From: Candidatus Thalassarchaeaceae archaeon | GTDB lineage: Archaea; Thermoplasmatota; Poseidoniia; Poseidoniales; Thalassarchaeaceae | Reading direction: 5' to 3' | DNA: 13,225 bases | NCBI GenBank assembly: GCA_013330385.1 | Contig: DUIL01000127.1 | Span: 1 to 13,225 of the forward strand | In this document: positions 1 to 6,497 of the stretch, one piece after another | Layout: the number at the start of each line of letters is the position of its first letter | Position numbering within the stretch: position 1 is the stretch's first letter | Program-made: the position numbers and the translations under genes | The notes under the pieces: model-generated | Databases searched by the model: none | What the model was told of the DNA's origin: nothing | Seen by the model: the letters and a program-made list of their open reading frames with translations, nothing else

Positions 1-63
1 CCTAAGTAAAAATCCTGAGACTACGAGCAAAGCCTTCATCTCTAGGACCCTCCACGTCGAATC

Positions 64-68
64 GAGGT
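64..68 (+). promoter_or_regulatory. Shine-Dalgarno for aldolase
   Basis: GAGGT lies six bases before the ATG at 75. It supports that start, and the protein that begins there opens close to the usual N-terminal region of class I aldolases. Confidence 0.55.
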
Positions 69-74
69 ACGATA

Positions 75-1085
75 ATGGATACTGAATTGCTTGAGCAAAC
101 AGCACGCGAATTGGTCTCTCAAGGGCGTGGCATTCTAGCCGCCGATGAGAGTAATGGAACTATGTCAAACAGACTGCAAGCCGTAGGTGTCGAACCTTCT
201 CCTGAAACTCGTCGAGCCTATCGTTCAAACATTTTCGCCACTCCAAGTTATGATTCGGCAATTAGTGGTGTGATTTTATTTGACGAAACCATCCGCCAGA
301 AAATGGATGATGGGACTCCCATTCCTCAATATTTAGCTAGCCGCGGTATCCACCCTGGAATCAAAGTTGATACTGGCGCTAAGGAACTTGCCCACCATTC
401 TGGTGAAAAAATAACTGAGGGTCTCGATGGACTTCGCGATCGATGTGGAGAGTATTTTTCTATGGGTGCACGTTTTGCTAAGTGGCGAGCCGTAATCAGA
501 ATTGGTGATGGAATGCCAAGTACTGCAAACCTTTCAACTAATGCCCATGCACTTGCTCGGTATGCTGCAATTTGCCAAGAACAGGGCTTGGTCCCTATCA
601 TTGAGCCAGAGGTTTTGATGGAGGGAGTTCATGATGCTCAGCGTTGTTACGAAATTACTGCTGAGATTTTAGATGCCACATTTGAGGCTTGTAAGATACA
701 GGGTGTACACATCCCTGGTGCTCTTCTCAAACCGAATATGATTCTACCAGGGAAGGATTGCTCCGATCAAGGCTCTCGTGAGAGTGCGGCACAGATGACT
801 GTAGATTGTCTAACCAATCATGTACCACACAATCTCCCTGGAATTGTATTCCTGTCTGGTGGCCAATCAGATGAGGATGCCACAGCACATCTGAATCTGA
901 TGAATGCAATGGATGTAGACCACCCGTGGCAATTGTCCTACTCTTATGGGCGAGCTCTACTCGCTCATGCATTGCAGACATGGGCTAGTGGTTCAAATGA
1001 AGATAGCCAACAAGCTTTCCTTCACCGTGCTAAAATGAATAGCCTAGCACGATCTGGTGATTGGTCAGCCGATTTAGAATCCTAA
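75..1085 (+). CDS. Class I fructose-bisphosphate aldolase (glycolytic type)
   Basis: This enzyme cleaves or forms fructose 1,6-bisphosphate from dihydroxyacetone phosphate and glyceraldehyde 3-phosphate in cytosolic glycolysis and gluconeogenesis, through a Schiff base on lysine. The 336 residues match the classical eukaryote-like class I family (PF00274) along their whole length. Visible marks are GILAADES (19-26), GIKVD (95-99), FAKWR (134-138), the acidic pair in IEPE (176-179), LLKPNM (217-222) with the predicted Schiff-base Lys219, SGGQS (261-265) and SYGRAL (290-295). It is shorter than the roughly 363-residue animal enzymes and lacks their extended tail with its terminal tyrosine, so only the mobile C-terminus differs. 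It is a single gene, convergent with the small genes that follow. Archaea more often use the distinct archaeal class I (DhnA-like) or bifunctional FBP aldolase/phosphatase enzymes, so this type suggests past transfer. The function is close to certain; the transfer is inference. Confidence 0.95.
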   Translation: MDTELLEQTARELVSQGRGILAADESNGTMSNRLQAVGVEPSPETRRAYRSNIFATPSYDSAISGVILFDETIRQKMDDGTPIPQYLASRGIHPGIKVDTGAKELAHHSGEKITEGLDGLRDRCGEYFSMGARFAKWRAVIRIGDGMPSTANLSTNAHALARYAAICQEQGLVPIIEPEVLMEGVHDAQRCYEITAEILDATFEACKIQGVHIPGALLKPNMILPGKDCSDQGSRESAAQMTVDCLTNHVPHNLPGIVFLSGGQSDEDATAHLNLMNAMDVDHPWQLSYSYGRALLAHALQTWASGSNEDSQQAFLHRAKMNSLARSGDWSADLES

Positions 1086-1087
1086 TC

Positions 1088-1101
1088 ACTCAAAGTTGAG
1101 T
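1088..1101. terminator. Small hairpin between convergent genes
   Basis: ACTCA and TGAGT form a five-pair stem with a four-base loop, in the 36-bp gap between the aldolase stop and the stop of the minus-strand gene. No long T-run follows on either side, so a role in ending transcription is only suggested by position. Confidence 0.3.
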
Positions 1102-1121
1102 TAAGGCATCTATGTTGGTAT

Positions 1122-1376
1122 TCAGTTCTCGCCGTCTAGAACGCCTGCTCGCAGAGTCCACACGCAGATTTCGTAGCGGCCGGAGAGTGCCCCGCCACGC
1201 TTTGTAGTAGAGACCTTGAGGATGTCCTTGTCTTTTGAGAGAACGTTACCCAGTTGCTGAGGTGTAGTCCCATGTCGCATGGTTGAATTCACATGCTCGA
1301 GAATTTCAGTTGTATTTGCCTCACCGCGAACGTTGAGGAATTTCTTTATTTTTTGTCTTAGTCTTGTTGTACGCAT
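1122..1376 (-). CDS. Small winged-helix-like protein, tandem paralogue 2
   Basis: An 84-residue protein of unknown function, starting at the ATG at 1376-1374. A longer reading frame runs upstream to 1595, but it crosses the neighbouring gene. The internal start is preferred because a strong SD (GGAG) sits about eight bases upstream and because this start aligns with the neighbouring protein. The sequence is basic at the N-terminus (MRTTRLRQKIKKFL). It shows a helix-rich region followed by a beta-hairpin-like stretch (ILKVSTTKRGGALSGRYEI), which is the pattern of a winged helix. It shares spaced identities with the gene upstream: LR..I, NT.EI, G..P, the L..D..I run and T.(R/K)..G. Only four bases separate the two genes, so they are probably one transcript. 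The DNA-binding role is inferred from the predicted fold only, and no named family is recognised. Confidence 0.65.
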   Translation of the reverse strand: MRTTRLRQKIKKFLNVRGEANTTEILEHVNSTMRHGTTPQQLGNVLSKDKDILKVSTTKRGGALSGRYEICVWTLRAGVLDGEN

Positions 1377-1380
1377 TTTT

Positions 1381-1659
1381 TTAACTCTCCTTTGTTTTAT
1401 TCGACTGTTTCCTTTCATGATGCTGAACCCATGAGTCCGATGCCCACTCAGAGACTGGCAAGTCTGTGAGTCGGATTCCACTCTTGCGAACAGTACCAAT
1501 TCGCACGATTGAATTATCTGCTTCAAGGATACTTGTGATATCTTCGGGGCAGTTTTTTCCTTCCAACTGGCTGGAAAGCCATGCTGAAATTTCAATCGTG
1601 TTTCTAGGACGCTCGGATAGATAGTTTCGAATCAGATCGCGTAGGTTTTGCGAGCTCAT
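1381..1659 (-). CDS. Small winged-helix-like protein, tandem paralogue 1
   Basis: A 92-residue protein of unknown function and the first gene of a two-gene minus-strand unit. Residues 1-60 look like three helices and a wing: LRDLIRNYLSERPRNTIEISAWL, then PEDITSILEADNSIVRIGTVRKSG. The NTIEI segment would be the start of the helix-turn-helix. It is similar over its length to the protein encoded directly downstream, so the pair looks like a tandem duplication. The C-terminus (residues 78-92) is charged and probably disordered. A frame stop two codons before the ATG fixes 1659 as the earliest start. No close SD is seen, but a TATA-like box lies about 70 bases upstream. It diverges from the large winged-helix protein at 1919. 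A regulatory role is inference. Confidence 0.65.
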   Translation of the reverse strand: MSSQNLRDLIRNYLSERPRNTIEISAWLSSQLEGKNCPEDITSILEADNSIVRIGTVRKSGIRLTDLPVSEWASDSWVQHHERKQSNKTKES

Positions 1660-1673
1660 TTCTCAATCATACT

Positions 1674-1711
1674 CCGGTTGTTTAGGTGGCGGGAACCAGT
1701 CCGTTGTTTAG
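1674..1711. repeat. Direct repeats TTGTTTAG upstream of the small genes
   Basis: TTGTTTAG occurs at 1678-1685 and again at 1704-1711, each preceded by CCG(G), with a period of 26 bases. On the minus strand the repeats read CTAAACAA. They lie between the minus TATA-like box and the start at 1659, a position that would suit an operator. Confidence 0.4.
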
Positions 1712-1725
1712 AGGATAGCAGACGC

Positions 1726-1733
1726 TAATATAA
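1726..1733 (-). promoter_or_regulatory. Candidate TATA box for the two small minus genes
   Basis: On the minus strand the sequence reads TTATATTA, close to the archaeal TATA consensus. Transcription would start roughly 25 bases downstream, near 1700, leaving a short leader before the ATG at 1659. Confidence 0.35.
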
Positions 1734-1827
1734 CAGTTCTGCAATTCACAACCTCCTTTCGTTACATATCGTTGCAGAAAACACGCCAAATTCCAGCATT
1801 AAACTCGGTGTAGAAATGAAACTGTTA
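1731..1827. repeat. Two inverted repeats in the divergent intergenic region
   Basis: TTCTGCAA (1737-1744) is matched by TTGCAGAA (1772-1779), an exact eight-base inverted pair. TAACAGTT (1731-1738) is matched by AACTGTTA (1820-1827), a second exact eight-base pair whose left arm overlaps the first by two bases. These may be binding sites for a dimeric regulator. Both pairs could also be chance in AT-rich DNA. Confidence 0.35.
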
Positions 1828-1873
1828 TTTTTTCCATAAGAAATATGTAATAAATTGTAACTAAAAAGGTTAA

Positions 1874-1880
1874 TTTAATA
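1874..1880 (+). promoter_or_regulatory. Candidate TATA box for the 872-residue gene
   Basis: TTTAATA lies about 25 bases upstream of a possible transcript start near 1903, just before the SD. Other AT-rich runs at 1837-1865 could serve instead. Confidence 0.3.
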
Positions 1881-1904
1881 GTGAAGGTACGACTAACTGA
1901 ATTT

Positions 1905-1911
1905 GGAGAGG
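1905..1911 (+). promoter_or_regulatory. Shine-Dalgarno fixing the GTG start at 1919
   Basis: GGAGAGG lies seven bases before the GTG at 1919. It is a strong match and decides the start of the large protein in favour of this GTG. Confidence 0.6.
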
Positions 1912-1918
1912 GTTCTTA

Positions 1919-4537
1919 GTGTCGGTTGACTCTGATTTTGGTAATTCAGCGAATTCTCCCCTAGAATTAAGGAGAATTCGTTCAAGTCATCGCCGTCGTT
2001 TGTTAGATCGTTTGACAGATAGTGGAGCCACTGTTAGTGAACTTGCACGTGAAACAAATCTTCGAATCCCTCACGCCTCTGCTGAATTAAGAAGGATGAG
2101 AACCGATGGACTGGTCTCAAGTGATCAGGCAGCAGGAGCTCGCGGAGCTAGTCTTCATCTCACTCAAACCGGATGGGAAGCAATCCGTTCTGACGAATTA
2201 TCTCGGGCTCAAGATGTGATTCCTCTCCCCCCCCCTTCAAGCCAATGTTGTCTTTTGGCCCGAGATGGTGCCAACCTACTTCTGGGATTTCTTTCTCCAA
2301 TTGATAGTCCACTAGTATTGATTCCTGATAGGCCTCTTTCTCCCTCTTCCTCTAGTGGGATTTCCAGCGGAAGCGAAGGGGTCTCTTGGACTTGGGCTGT
2401 TATTCGAGAAAGAAATCCTCGTTGGTTTAATCTCAAGACTCTAGAGTTGCAGCAAATTCCACCATCTAACCATGATCCAGAAAACATTTCTTCTTATTCG
2501 GGGGATAACCATACGATTGGAATTGTTAGAGCAAGGTTAGTAGATGAAAAAAAACCGGTCTCACTCGCTCCAGGGATTTGGTTTGAACCTCCTATACACC
2601 GCCCTCCTCCTCCTCTTCCTGAAGCGAGTCATCACCGTGGGAAGTGGGTACTTGGGAGCTGCCATGACCAATCTCCAGAGATTCGCCCTAATGATCCAAT
2701 TACTGCAGTCATAGAAGAAAGACTTCCACGTTCCATGCTTCTGCGAACTGCACGAGTAGGTGCACTTGTGGTGGCCGACCTCGGTGGTATTGATGCAGTT
2801 GGAGAGAAATACCCAATCTCATGTCTTGACGCTTGGATAGTAAGAGCTCATCCTAGATTGACATCATCTGAAAGAAAACGACGCCTTTCTAGTCTTCGAG
2901 AAAGATTGACTTCAACTCGTAGAGTACGAACTGAGGAGTCCACTTGGAGGAGATTCCGCAAAGATTGGGGTGATGCTGAATTTTCTTCAGATGAAGAAAG
3001 AATTCGCCTTCTTGATACAAGGGGATTGGGCGCTACCTCCAGAACATCTCTAATTGAATGGGCGGTGTCTGTTGAGGAGCGTCCTTCTTTAGTTCTAGAG
3101 ATTCCTGCCTCAATTCCCGATGATGTACTAGCCACGGTAGTTTCCCACCCTAAATTGCGACTAGCATTAACTTCATCATCATTGGAACAATTATCGATTT
3201 TTGATGAATTGGTTGTAGATCCTCTTCGCCCTTTACCTTGGTTGAGATTGCATACTAAAGGTGGTCGTAGACTTCCACTTAGATTGGTAATGGAATCAAT
3301 ATCAATGTCCGAAGGTTTGCTTGATGAGAGTTCCCAAATTATATCTCCATGGTTTGTTCTAAGCTCAGAACCCGGTACTCTAATTCCTAGTGAAGTAGAT
3401 ACTTCGATGATAGGTTCAGCTATTTCCCAATATCCTGAAGGAAACGAAGACTGGGCTAATATGATGGAGGCCAGTTATCCCATTGCTGCATGGATTGCCT
3501 CCCCTCGTCGTACTCGTTGGCATAGATGGCAAAGGTTGAGGTCTCGCTTAGAACCTGAATGGTTAGCGTTGATGGAATTAGAGTATTTACCATTGGAAAG
3601 ATTAGCTGAGACTGCAGATGAAGCACCCGAAAATGTTCTCGAGAAGTTTGGTATTCAATTACAATCGATGATTAGGTCCAATCCCGAATTATCCCTAAGA
3701 ACTAGGCCTGCAACAGATCCGACCCAAGCAAGTAAAGGTGATTCTTGGGTTGCAACCCAACTTCTCGCTAATGCAGCATGGTTGCCTGAAGACATGCACT
3801 CAGATCTCCTCCGTTGGGCTTTAGAAGCGTGGCTTAAACATCCACCTAATAATTCTAGAGCGGCTCTGGAAGCAGTTGATTGGATGCATTCAAGTCCAGA
3901 ATCATCCTCTCGGTACGAGCCCATATTACAAGGAATACTTAGGAGATCAAGAGAACTTCCTGCGGAACATGATTTGAAAACATGGTCACTTCTGGTGGAC
4001 AGAATAATTGATGGTGAAACATTACAGATAGAAGGTATAGAGTCTATACTGACTAAACTTCCTTTAGAGTGGTGGGCTCCTCTTGCCCCTGAATTATTGT
4101 TTAATTTAATGAGTGATGACGAATCAGTCGATTGGTTATTAGAAAATTCTCTTCCTTGGCCAGCTGCAGTTCTTAGACCTCAGGGCGAATCTAGTGAGGC
4201 TCCCGGACTCAAGGAGGCTGTACACCCTGGTTGTCCTTCAGAGATGCATATTGCAATAGCAAGACGTTTTCGAACACGTTATGAGAGAGGAACCCTTCCT
4301 GAATCTGCGGCTCCAATTCTAGATCTATTAGATTCTCTCGATAATCTACAGACAGGCGTATCTCCATCAACGGGGCGAACTCACCCCATGGTTGGTTGGT
4401 TGGCGCAACCGATTGAGAAGTGGCCAACTATGACAAATAAGATGGTGATGGTTGGAGATTTACACGTGGCAGAACGATTGATTAAACAACTATCAGGTTA
4501 TCATGAAAATATAATTCATAATCTACAAATAATTTGA
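1919..4537 (+). CDS. Large protein with N-terminal winged helix, function unknown
   Basis: An 872-residue protein that is not recognised beyond its N-terminus. Residues about 15-90 form a MarR/ArsR-like winged helix. The helix-turn-helix is around TVSELARETNLRIPHASAEL (38-57), followed by a wing (LVSSDQAAGARGASLHLT). Pro-rich linkers follow at 102-108 and 228-236. Residues about 240-440 look mixed alpha/beta with strongly basic stretches (RKRRLSSLRERL near 319). From about 520 onward the sequence is helical and rich in Trp and Leu (ALEAWL, LEWWAPLAPELL), like an alpha-helical repeat domain, though no repeat unit could be fixed. No transmembrane segment or signal peptide is seen. It diverges from two small winged-helix-like genes and is followed by a structured RNA candidate. 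The length is very large for a transcription regulator, so it may be a regulator with a large sensor or scaffold part. That is inference only. Confidence 0.85.
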   Translation: MSVDSDFGNSANSPLELRRIRSSHRRRLLDRLTDSGATVSELARETNLRIPHASAELRRMRTDGLVSSDQAAGARGASLHLTQTGWEAIRSDELSRAQDVIPLPPPSSQCCLLARDGANLLLGFLSPIDSPLVLIPDRPLSPSSSSGISSGSEGVSWTWAVIRERNPRWFNLKTLELQQIPPSNHDPENISSYSGDNHTIGIVRARLVDEKKPVSLAPGIWFEPPIHRPPPPLPEASHHRGKWVLGSCHDQSPEIRPNDPITAVIEERLPRSMLLRTARVGALVVADLGGIDAVGEKYPISCLDAWIVRAHPRLTSSERKRRLSSLRERLTSTRRVRTEESTWRRFRKDWGDAEFSSDEERIRLLDTRGLGATSRTSLIEWAVSVEERPSLVLEIPASIPDDVLATVVSHPKLRLALTSSSLEQLSIFDELVVDPLRPLPWLRLHTKGGRRLPLRLVMESISMSEGLLDESSQIISPWFVLSSEPGTLIPSEVDTSMIGSAISQYPEGNEDWANMMEASYPIAAWIASPRRTRWHRWQRLRSRLEPEWLALMELEYLPLERLAETADEAPENVLEKFGIQLQSMIRSNPELSLRTRPATDPTQASKGDSWVATQLLANAAWLPEDMHSDLLRWALEAWLKHPPNNSRAALEAVDWMHSSPESSSRYEPILQGILRRSRELPAEHDLKTWSLLVDRIIDGETLQIEGIESILTKLPLEWWAPLAPELLFNLMSDDESVDWLLENSLPWPAAVLRPQGESSEAPGLKEAVHPGCPSEMHIAIARRFRTRYERGTLPESAAPILDLLDSLDNLQTGVSPSTGRTHPMVGWLAQPIEKWPTMTNKMVMVGDLHVAERLIKQLSGYHENIIHNLQII
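2227..2235 (+). repeat. Run of nine C inside the large gene
   Basis: Nine consecutive C encode part of the PLPPPSS linker just after the winged helix. Runs like this are prone to slippage and sequencing error. The frame is intact on both sides here. Confidence 0.8.
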
Positions 4538-4560
4538 TAGTAATCGCTCTAATCCTCAAT

Positions 4561-4568
4561 TTTAGATA
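4561..4568 (+). promoter_or_regulatory. Candidate TATA box for the structured RNA
   Basis: TTTAGATA differs from the archaeal consensus TTTAWATA at one base. It sits about 28 bases before the point near 4590 where the GC-rich structured stretch begins. Confidence 0.35.
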
Positions 4569-4589
4569 GATTTTCTTCACAAATAGTAT

Positions 4590-4930
4590 CCGAGAGGTTC
4601 TTGAAGGGTACCCAAGAGCGAAAGGTGCCCGACCGGCAACACCGTGCCGACGAAAGCCCCACGCCGGAGTTAGTAGGATGAACCACGGTACCACGGAACG
4701 GGATTTGCCACAAGTCGAAGACCGACGTGACCCGCTGCTGGGGAATGATCGTCGGAGCAACACTTGTGGTCGGATTGTGATGGGTCCCCGGACGACCGAA
4801 TGGAATGACTTACGGGACAACCCCATAGTCCAACAGACGTCCCGGGGTGGGTCAGGTGCCCGAGCATTGCTGTGAAGGCTACCGTTACGCCCCGGGGCAC
4901 ACATATTATCCAAAGTTCTCAAGACCCCAT
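4590..4930 (+). ncRNA. Structured GC-rich RNA candidate, possibly divergent RNase P RNA
   Basis: This stretch is about 60% G+C, far above its flanks, and holds no convincing gene. Exact complementary arms are visible. Ends: TCTTGA 4599-4604 with TCAAGA 4919-4924, plus GG 4596-4597 with CC 4925-4926. Central arm: CCACAAGT 4708-4715 with ACTTGTGG 4762-4769, enclosing CCGACG 4722-4727 with CGTCGG 4750-4755. Hairpin: CGGCA 4634-4638 with TGCCG 4645-4649. A 3' hairpin is GTGCCC 4856-4861 with GGGCAC 4895-4900. Possible GTGCCCG 4625-4631 with CGGGAC 4813-4818, and CCCAC 4658-4662 with GTGGG 4847-4851, would cross each other like P2 and P4 of RNase P. GACGAAAG (4649), GGAATGAC (4802) and ACAGA (4833) weakly resemble RNase P conserved boxes, but the usual boxes are not matched well and the 3' hairpin is extra. 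SRP RNA or a long leader of the next gene remain possible. The strand is inferred from the TATA-like box. Confidence 0.5.
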
Positions 4931-4944
4931 ATTCAGGCTGGATT

Positions 4945-5961
4945 ATGATGCACGACCTCGGGCTAGTCGGCGGCACTTTCGACCGTTTACATGCCGGACA
5001 CCGTATTTTAATCGAGAAAGCGCTTTCCGAATGCACATCCCTAGAAATTTGGTTGACTAGTGATTCAATTGCTCAGACCAAAGATCCAAGATGTGAATCG
5101 TGGTCTGTTCGAGGTCAGAAAATTCTTGATTTTCTTGATAATTCAGCAAATCGAGTGAGCCTACATGTATTGGAGGATTCAGACGGACCTGCACCCTGGC
5201 ATCAATCTGCAACAGCAATTATGTGCACTCCTGAGACCAGAGCAGGTTGCGATAGAATAAACTCTGAGCGTAATCGAAATGGCCTCTCTAATCTTGAAGT
5301 TATAGTTATTGAACATCTCAATGCACACGACGGTAATCCAATTTCGAGTTCTAGAATTCGCTCAGGCGAAATCTCAACTGAAGGCGAATCATGGCTTCCT
5401 TCTGGATTAGGAGATTTTGATTTTCTTATGACTAAAGAAGTCGAATTGAATCTTAAAGATCCCTTCGGTCGTTTGATTGAGGGGCCTGAAGAGAATCCTG
5501 AATTTGCAATGAGGCTAGTTCTTGAAGAGATATTTGGTAAACCAGGTCCAATTATTGCAGTTGGTGATGTCACTGTAAAAACATTACAGGATTTGAACAA
5601 CGTGGCAGATATCGCTCTTATTGATGAACGAACAAAACGTGAATTATGGGCCGAAGCCGCAGAGATTGATAATTCAAAATATGATATTGTTTTAGAATGC
5701 GAAAATCAGGCCGGTATATTGAGTAAATCTCTTTTTGAATGTTGCAAAGTCGCAATTGATGCTTGGTTGAATGAGAATAAATCAACCCTTATTCGTGTCG
5801 ACGGTGAAGAGGATTTGGCCCCTCTCTTGTTACATCCATTGGCTCCTTTAGGTGCAGTTGTTCTCTATGGTCAACCAGGTAAAGGAGTGGTGATACGATA
5901 CACCGGATTCGATTCTAAGAATAGATGCAGAGATTTGCTTTCTGCAATGATTCAAGAATGA
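4945..5961 (+). CDS. Fused phosphopantetheine adenylyltransferase and GTP-dependent dephospho-CoA kinase
   Basis: This protein is predicted to carry out the last two steps of CoA synthesis: adenylation of 4'-phosphopantetheine, then phosphorylation of dephospho-CoA. Residues about 3-155 are an archaeal-type PPAT nucleotidyltransferase with GGTFDRLHAGH (9-19, HxGH-type site) and ISSSRIRSG (133-141). Residues about 165-338 match DUF359 (PF04019), the archaeal GTP-dependent dephospho-CoA kinase family. Its marks are AVGDVTV (205-211), IDERTKR (226-232), NQAG (254-257), GEEDL (287-291) and YGQPGKG (308-314). The full length of 338 fits both domains with a short linker. The ATGs at 4945 and 4948 are both possible; AGG at 4935 is only a weak SD. 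The gene follows the structured RNA candidate by about 15-20 bases and may share its transcript. It plays the same dual role as animal CoA synthase, but with an unrelated kinase domain. Confidence 0.92.
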   Translation: MMHDLGLVGGTFDRLHAGHRILIEKALSECTSLEIWLTSDSIAQTKDPRCESWSVRGQKILDFLDNSANRVSLHVLEDSDGPAPWHQSATAIMCTPETRAGCDRINSERNRNGLSNLEVIVIEHLNAHDGNPISSSRIRSGEISTEGESWLPSGLGDFDFLMTKEVELNLKDPFGRLIEGPEENPEFAMRLVLEEIFGKPGPIIAVGDVTVKTLQDLNNVADIALIDERTKRELWAEAAEIDNSKYDIVLECENQAGILSKSLFECCKVAIDAWLNENKSTLIRVDGEEDLAPLLLHPLAPLGAVVLYGQPGKGVVIRYTGFDSKNRCRDLLSAMIQE

Positions 5962-5967
5962 ATCATT
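5946..5967. terminator. Hairpin across the two convergent stop codons
   Basis: AATGATTC (5946-5953) and GAATCATT (5960-5967) form a perfect eight-pair stem with a six-base loop. It covers the plus stop at 5959-5961 and reaches the first base of the minus stop at 5967. The stem is AT-rich and no T-run follows, so a two-way terminator is a reasonable but unproven reading. Confidence 0.4.
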
Positions 5968-6497
5968 CAAGATTCTGCAGAATCCAATAAGTTTAGCCCA
6001 ATTCCAAAGGTGAATGGAGTAATACTAACTGCAAACACACCGGGGTCTACCCATGTGTCGTTTTGGATGGACCAACCAATGTAGAAAACTAATCCCAATA
6101 CAACGAGCCAGTCTGCAATTGACTTTCGTGCTCCAGCTTCCGTTGAGAAAAGACCGGAAAATGTGTTTGGTAAATTCTTGAACCAGTCTGATATACCGTT
6201 CTCAAATGCAGATTTCATCCCCAACATTCCACTAACAATCAAGGCTGAACCCAGTACGCCGAACACAATATCATCCATTACGAAGGAAATTCCATCATGA
6301 GCTACATAGATATCTCCCAATGCTCCGTTTGATAGGAATCCAAGCCACAGTACCTTGAATCCAGGTCCATAAGCTCCCTGTATTAGATTGACTATGGTCA
6401 GAAGTATTACCCACATGCCTAGTGCTAGCATGGTCGTTGAAACAGCTCGGCTAGGTCGCGTTAGCGCGGAATACCAGTCGTTGTCAGCCATAGACAT
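5967..6497 (-). CDS. Small multi-pass membrane protein, unknown
   Basis: A 176-residue protein with about four hydrophobic segments: near 20-40, 75-95, 126-144 and 152-171. A weaker hydrophobic stretch lies at 46-62. The N-terminus (MSMADNDWYSALTRP) is short and polar, with no cleavable signal peptide visible. The loop between segments two and three carries basic residues and the phrase SDWFKNLPNTFSGLF. No catalytic motif is recognised and no family is assigned. Starts at residues 1 and 3 (both Met) are possible. It lies 55 bp downstream of orc1/cdc6 on the same strand, with a GC hairpin and a palindrome between them, so it may have its own promoter or be the second gene of a unit. Its stop lies five bases from the stop of the CoA gene. 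Confidence 0.8.
   Translation of the reverse strand: MSMADNDWYSALTRPSRAVSTTMLALGMWVILLTIVNLIQGAYGPGFKVLWLGFLSNGALGDIYVAHDGISFVMDDIVFGVLGSALIVSGMLGMKSAFENGISDWFKNLPNTFSGLFSTEAGARKSIADWLVVLGLVFYIGWSIQNDTWVDPGVFAVSITPFTFGIGLNLLDSAES

Noticed and set aside
1377..1595. Longer version of the 1122-1376 gene starting at 1595
   Set aside because: The extra N-terminal part overlaps the neighbouring gene in another frame, while the start at 1376 has an SD and aligns with the paralogue.
4678..4875. Open frame of 65 codons on plus inside the structured stretch
   Set aside because: It has no good SD and lies across paired arms of the RNA candidate. Its composition is not protein-like.
4590..4930. SRP (7S) RNA as the identity of the structured stretch
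   Set aside because: I could not find the UGUAA-type Alu motif or the GGAA-loop helix 8 motif with its AGCAG side on either strand. It is kept only as a possibility to test.
4482..5036. Open frame of 184 codons on minus across the RNA region
   Set aside because: It runs antisense over the end of the large gene, the structured region and the CoA gene start. Its Arg/Pro/Ser-rich sequence has no domain pattern, and the long frame follows from the GC-rich RNA.
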